Positions 60,662 to 64,000 of a DNA stretch of 64,000 nt are shown here, one piece after another. Both the position numbers and the translations under genes were made by a program. Each line of letters begins with the position of its first letter. Position 1 is the first letter of the stretch. This DNA comes from Purshia tridentata (lineage: Eukaryota > Streptophyta > Magnoliopsida > Rosales > Rosaceae): positions 27,173 through 91,172 of the forward strand of contig QANT01004589.1 of the NCBI GenBank assembly GCA_003254885.1, written 5' to 3'. The notes under the pieces were generated by a model. That model worked only from the letters and a program-made list of their open reading frames with translations. It did no database searches and was not told the origin of the DNA.

Positions 60662-63600
60662 TCAGTACAAACATGTAGTTATCATGGGCCATCAGCAGTC
60701 CATGCAACCATTCATGATCATTTTATCATATATATTCGTTCTTTATTTTTCCTTTTGGTGGTAAAATGAATACCATTATATTCCATAATGCTTGTTCACG
60801 TCTCTTCCACCACCCACATACCCTCTCTGCTAGGGTGTGTGTACAGTATTCCTAATCATCCAGTTTTTTTTTTTTTCTAAAAAAAATAAGACCCTTTATT
60901 AGAATTTGAGCCCAGCTGGTTGAATTTCATGCGTTGGATCTTGATCCAATCATCCATTGTCATAGGTGATCGATCATGTGACCAAAACTATATAGACTTG
61001 CATTTTGAGGTAAAATCATAATATTTAAAAAGAAATAAAGAATCAGTCAATCCCAACGTTTATGAACCATTGATCCTTAATTGTTTATTGGAATCAGTGC
61101 AAATGATCCACATGTCTCGGTGGAGATGCCTTCCTAAAACATGCGCATTATCATGCATTCAAGCTCCTTTATGCTTCGATCCTTTTTATCTGCTAAACCA
61201 GACTAATTTTATGCCATATTTGATGCTTTAGAAAAAGCTACTACTTTATTTGTATAAAAAAAAAAATGAAAGAAAGAGAGACAGAAAAGGGTGGAAGAAG
61301 AAGGGTAAAAAGCATACAAAATATAAAGTTTATGATGCCGGGACAATTATATATTTTCTAGTTGTTATGTTATGTTATATTCAGTCAAAAATTATAATAA
61401 ATGAATTTTAAAGGAAATTATTAATAATAACAATGAGACTTCAAAAACTTGATAAAATAAAAACTTAAAAGGGATTGGTTCACTACTTTTCATACAAACC
61501 ATAACTTGCTGATGAAACAATTGCAGAAAGTCATCGATCAAGAGTTTAAAAATCAATGCACATCATCAAGCGGTTGTAAGTGCAACATCAACTCAAGGGT
61601 TTGGATTAATATATTAATTAAGATGGTGTGGAGGTGGAACTTGGACTTCCCGGCCCATGCTTCAATTTGGAAGTTTCGTGAGATGACCCTGAATTAATTG
61701 AGTTCAATAATTTAGCATTTGTTTGTACATTTTATAAAAAAACCAGAGGCCCAGAGATAAGTAGAAGATCGAGTGGCATTATCAGAGTTTTCTTAGTCGG
61801 TAAGGGTTCCCAACCAGCCATCTCTCAAACCATTTAAAACCATAAACATTGGCCAACCCCTCAATTTAATATCAACCCAATTTTTAGCAGACCCTGGACT
61901 GCCACGTTTGGCTTCTTGACATGGTGTCTGCACGTGTACTGCTTCACTAACACTAAATATTGAATCTCCCTCTGGATAATATACTCATTTTTTATGAAAT
62001 TATGAGACACCATACCATTAAAAATTAGAAATTTCCAACACCATTAAAAAGAAAAACCCTGAAACGTATTGGTGTCAATTTGAATCTATATATAATAAGC
62101 AAGTTTTATTGCACTTGAAGACAAACATATCCCTTTACTTGTTTAGCCAAAACAATATCAACACGCACGTCCCATTAAGGTTCCTTAAATAGCTCTCTTG
62201 AATTTTTCAACTCACCCTAAATAACAAGGTATATGAAATTATGAATTGATAGGTTTCATGGTTTTATATGTATACTTGTGATGTTGTCCACCTTGTCCAT
62301 ACTAAGCAAAATTAAGCAACCCCGATGAAACCAAAGAACAAATTTAAGATCCCAAATTTATTTGTGATGACGTTTTGAGTTTCTATTTTGATTGTACCAT
62401 GCCGGCTACTTATAAGAAACAAATGGTTGTTAGCTATTCATACCCCCAACAATTTGATCCTAAAAGAATATCCAAAACTTTCTAATTCTGTCCATTTCAT
62501 TCTTATTTTTATTTACTTATTTGTTAGGACTTCAAAAAATTAAAAACCTTATATGAAAACTGGTCATTAACTTCCATTTTGGGTCTAGGCCTCTAAGATG
62601 GAGGCCAATGGCTTCTTTACTAGATCTTAATTCTCTTTAAGTTAAAAAGAATTTTAAAAACTAAATTAGAGAGGTAAAAATCATTTGGTGTGGTGGTAAC
62701 TAAAATTATTGGTGTGTAAAGAGCAACCTTTAAAAGAGGAAAGATAGTGATACAAAGTGTTCTCTAGAAAAAGTTGCATCTAATCAATTATGTGACTATT
62801 TATTATGAGATTAATAGTAAATACACATGTTACATTACATGTAAATTTTTTTGTTAACTGTTCTTTGGATTGGTTCGTACTTAGGCAAATATAAGAGTGA
62901 AAAAGTGAAGTGCCCAAAAATATTACAGGCAGAGTCCAATTTTGGGCCAAACTATTGGACTTAGGCCCAAGGCTCAGCCCATTTGAATAATTCTTTCATC
63001 ATGGTGATTGGTGAAGGTGACCAAGCAATAAGCATTGTTGTAATTTATCCCTGCCAAATGTCAATGGTGCAAACAAAATAAATGATACCCATATTTCATC
63101 ATGCTTTGTTTGTCAACCCAAAGGCATGAGAAGTGCAAGTAGAAAGCGTGACATATGGAAACAACATTAGATTACAAACTTATCAACCACCTTACATATA
63201 TAAAACTACAATTAGTCAAGCATTCGCAGATTCGCTGAATATATTATAAAACCTAATTGCTTTGATATATTGATGTAAATCTTCACCATGCATGTTTTTT
63301 CTGATTTAGGAGACTGCTGAATATATGCCTTACAAATATAAATGAAAAAAGCCCAAACCCAATTTCATAAAGATGAAGCCCAATTTTTCTTTACGGTTAT
63401 AAAAGCCCAATAAAAAGAGACACATGCCCGAAATTCTTTTTCTTTTCTTTTTTTCTTATAATTTAATTTTGTGGCGTGACGTGAGTGACTTTGCTGCTGA
63501 AATCTTGTTTATTATATTGGGAGGGGTTGAAGTTGAGCATATAAGAGCATCTTGGCTTTACCTACTCCATGTCCAAACCACGACTTTGCTCAAAACCAAA

Positions 63601-64000
63601 CCCTGGAGGCCTCGACTTTGCCACAACTAAATTAACATGTAGCTTTTCTATTTCTTAATAAGAGGTTAAAAAGGAAAGTCTATGCAATGCAGAGACAGAG
63701 AGAAGAAGACAACAAAGGTCCTGTGAATTGTTTCTATAAATAAACAAAGCATATATATATATAAAGCAAACAATTGAACTTGACCTCAAATCTGAATGCA
63801 CATGGGGTAGATAGACGTGTACATCGAGCTTAGATTGGTTGGTGTTAAAGTGATGGCCCATTTCCATATTATTACAAAATGATAAAAATAGTGAGAGCAA
63901 TGAACAAGAGTTGTTGGGTAACGGGATAACCGCCTTGATTTATGTACTTAATTTACATATATATATATATATGATATATTATATATATTGATACCCTTCC
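60662..64000. other. Gene-free right end of the window
   Basis: About 3.3 kb of AT-rich DNA with only short ORFs lacking domains. It ends in another (TA)n-rich stretch (63957-63987). Nothing recognisable. Confidence 0.5.

Overview
The window is nuclear DNA of a flowering plant, almost certainly a eudicot. Genes are split by many AT-rich GT-AG introns, intergenic DNA is AT-rich with (TA)n and (CT)n microsatellites and transposon remnants, and every protein recognised belongs to a plant family. Gene order suggests a rosid, but I cannot name the genus.

Layout from left to right: the first exon of an RGLG4-like E3 ubiquitin ligase on the minus strand (167-427, the rest lies outside the window); a complete 32-exon FORGETTER1/strawberry-notch helicase gene on the plus strand (3375-16039); a two-exon type II metacaspase on the minus strand, tail-to-tail with it (16659-18438); a 733-bp transposon-like element with inverted ends (19058-19790); a two-exon class III peroxidase on the minus strand (20772-22170); a small heat-shock protein on the minus strand with an ideal heat-shock element (23665-24123); about 4.7 kb without a recognisable gene; a five-exon TAG-family DNA glycosylase on the plus strand (28844-30928); a complete 48-exon NUA/TPR nuclear-pore-basket gene on the plus strand (33997-55428) that carries a dead LINE retrotransposon in intron 11; a nine-exon YTH-domain m6A reader on the minus strand (about 57154-59843); and about 4.1 kb of gene-free DNA.

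From memory, the Arabidopsis counterparts of RGLG4, FORGETTER1, metacaspase 4, NUA and ECT8 lie close together in the same order on the long arm of chromosome 1. This looks like a conserved syntenic block, with the peroxidase, the sHSP and the glycosylase between metacaspase and NUA as extra genes here. The genes do not form a pathway. Several touch nuclear gene expression (chromatin at heat-memory genes, mRNA export, m6A reading) or stress (sHSP, peroxidase, metacaspase).

I found no convincing new multi-gene system. The most unusual signals are three introns from three different genes whose 5' splice site is the first GT of a (CT)n microsatellite, five short stop-free introns whose length is a multiple of three, a GC-rich palindromic repeat cluster in NUA intron 43, the element with inverted ends, and the LINE with intact target-site duplications.
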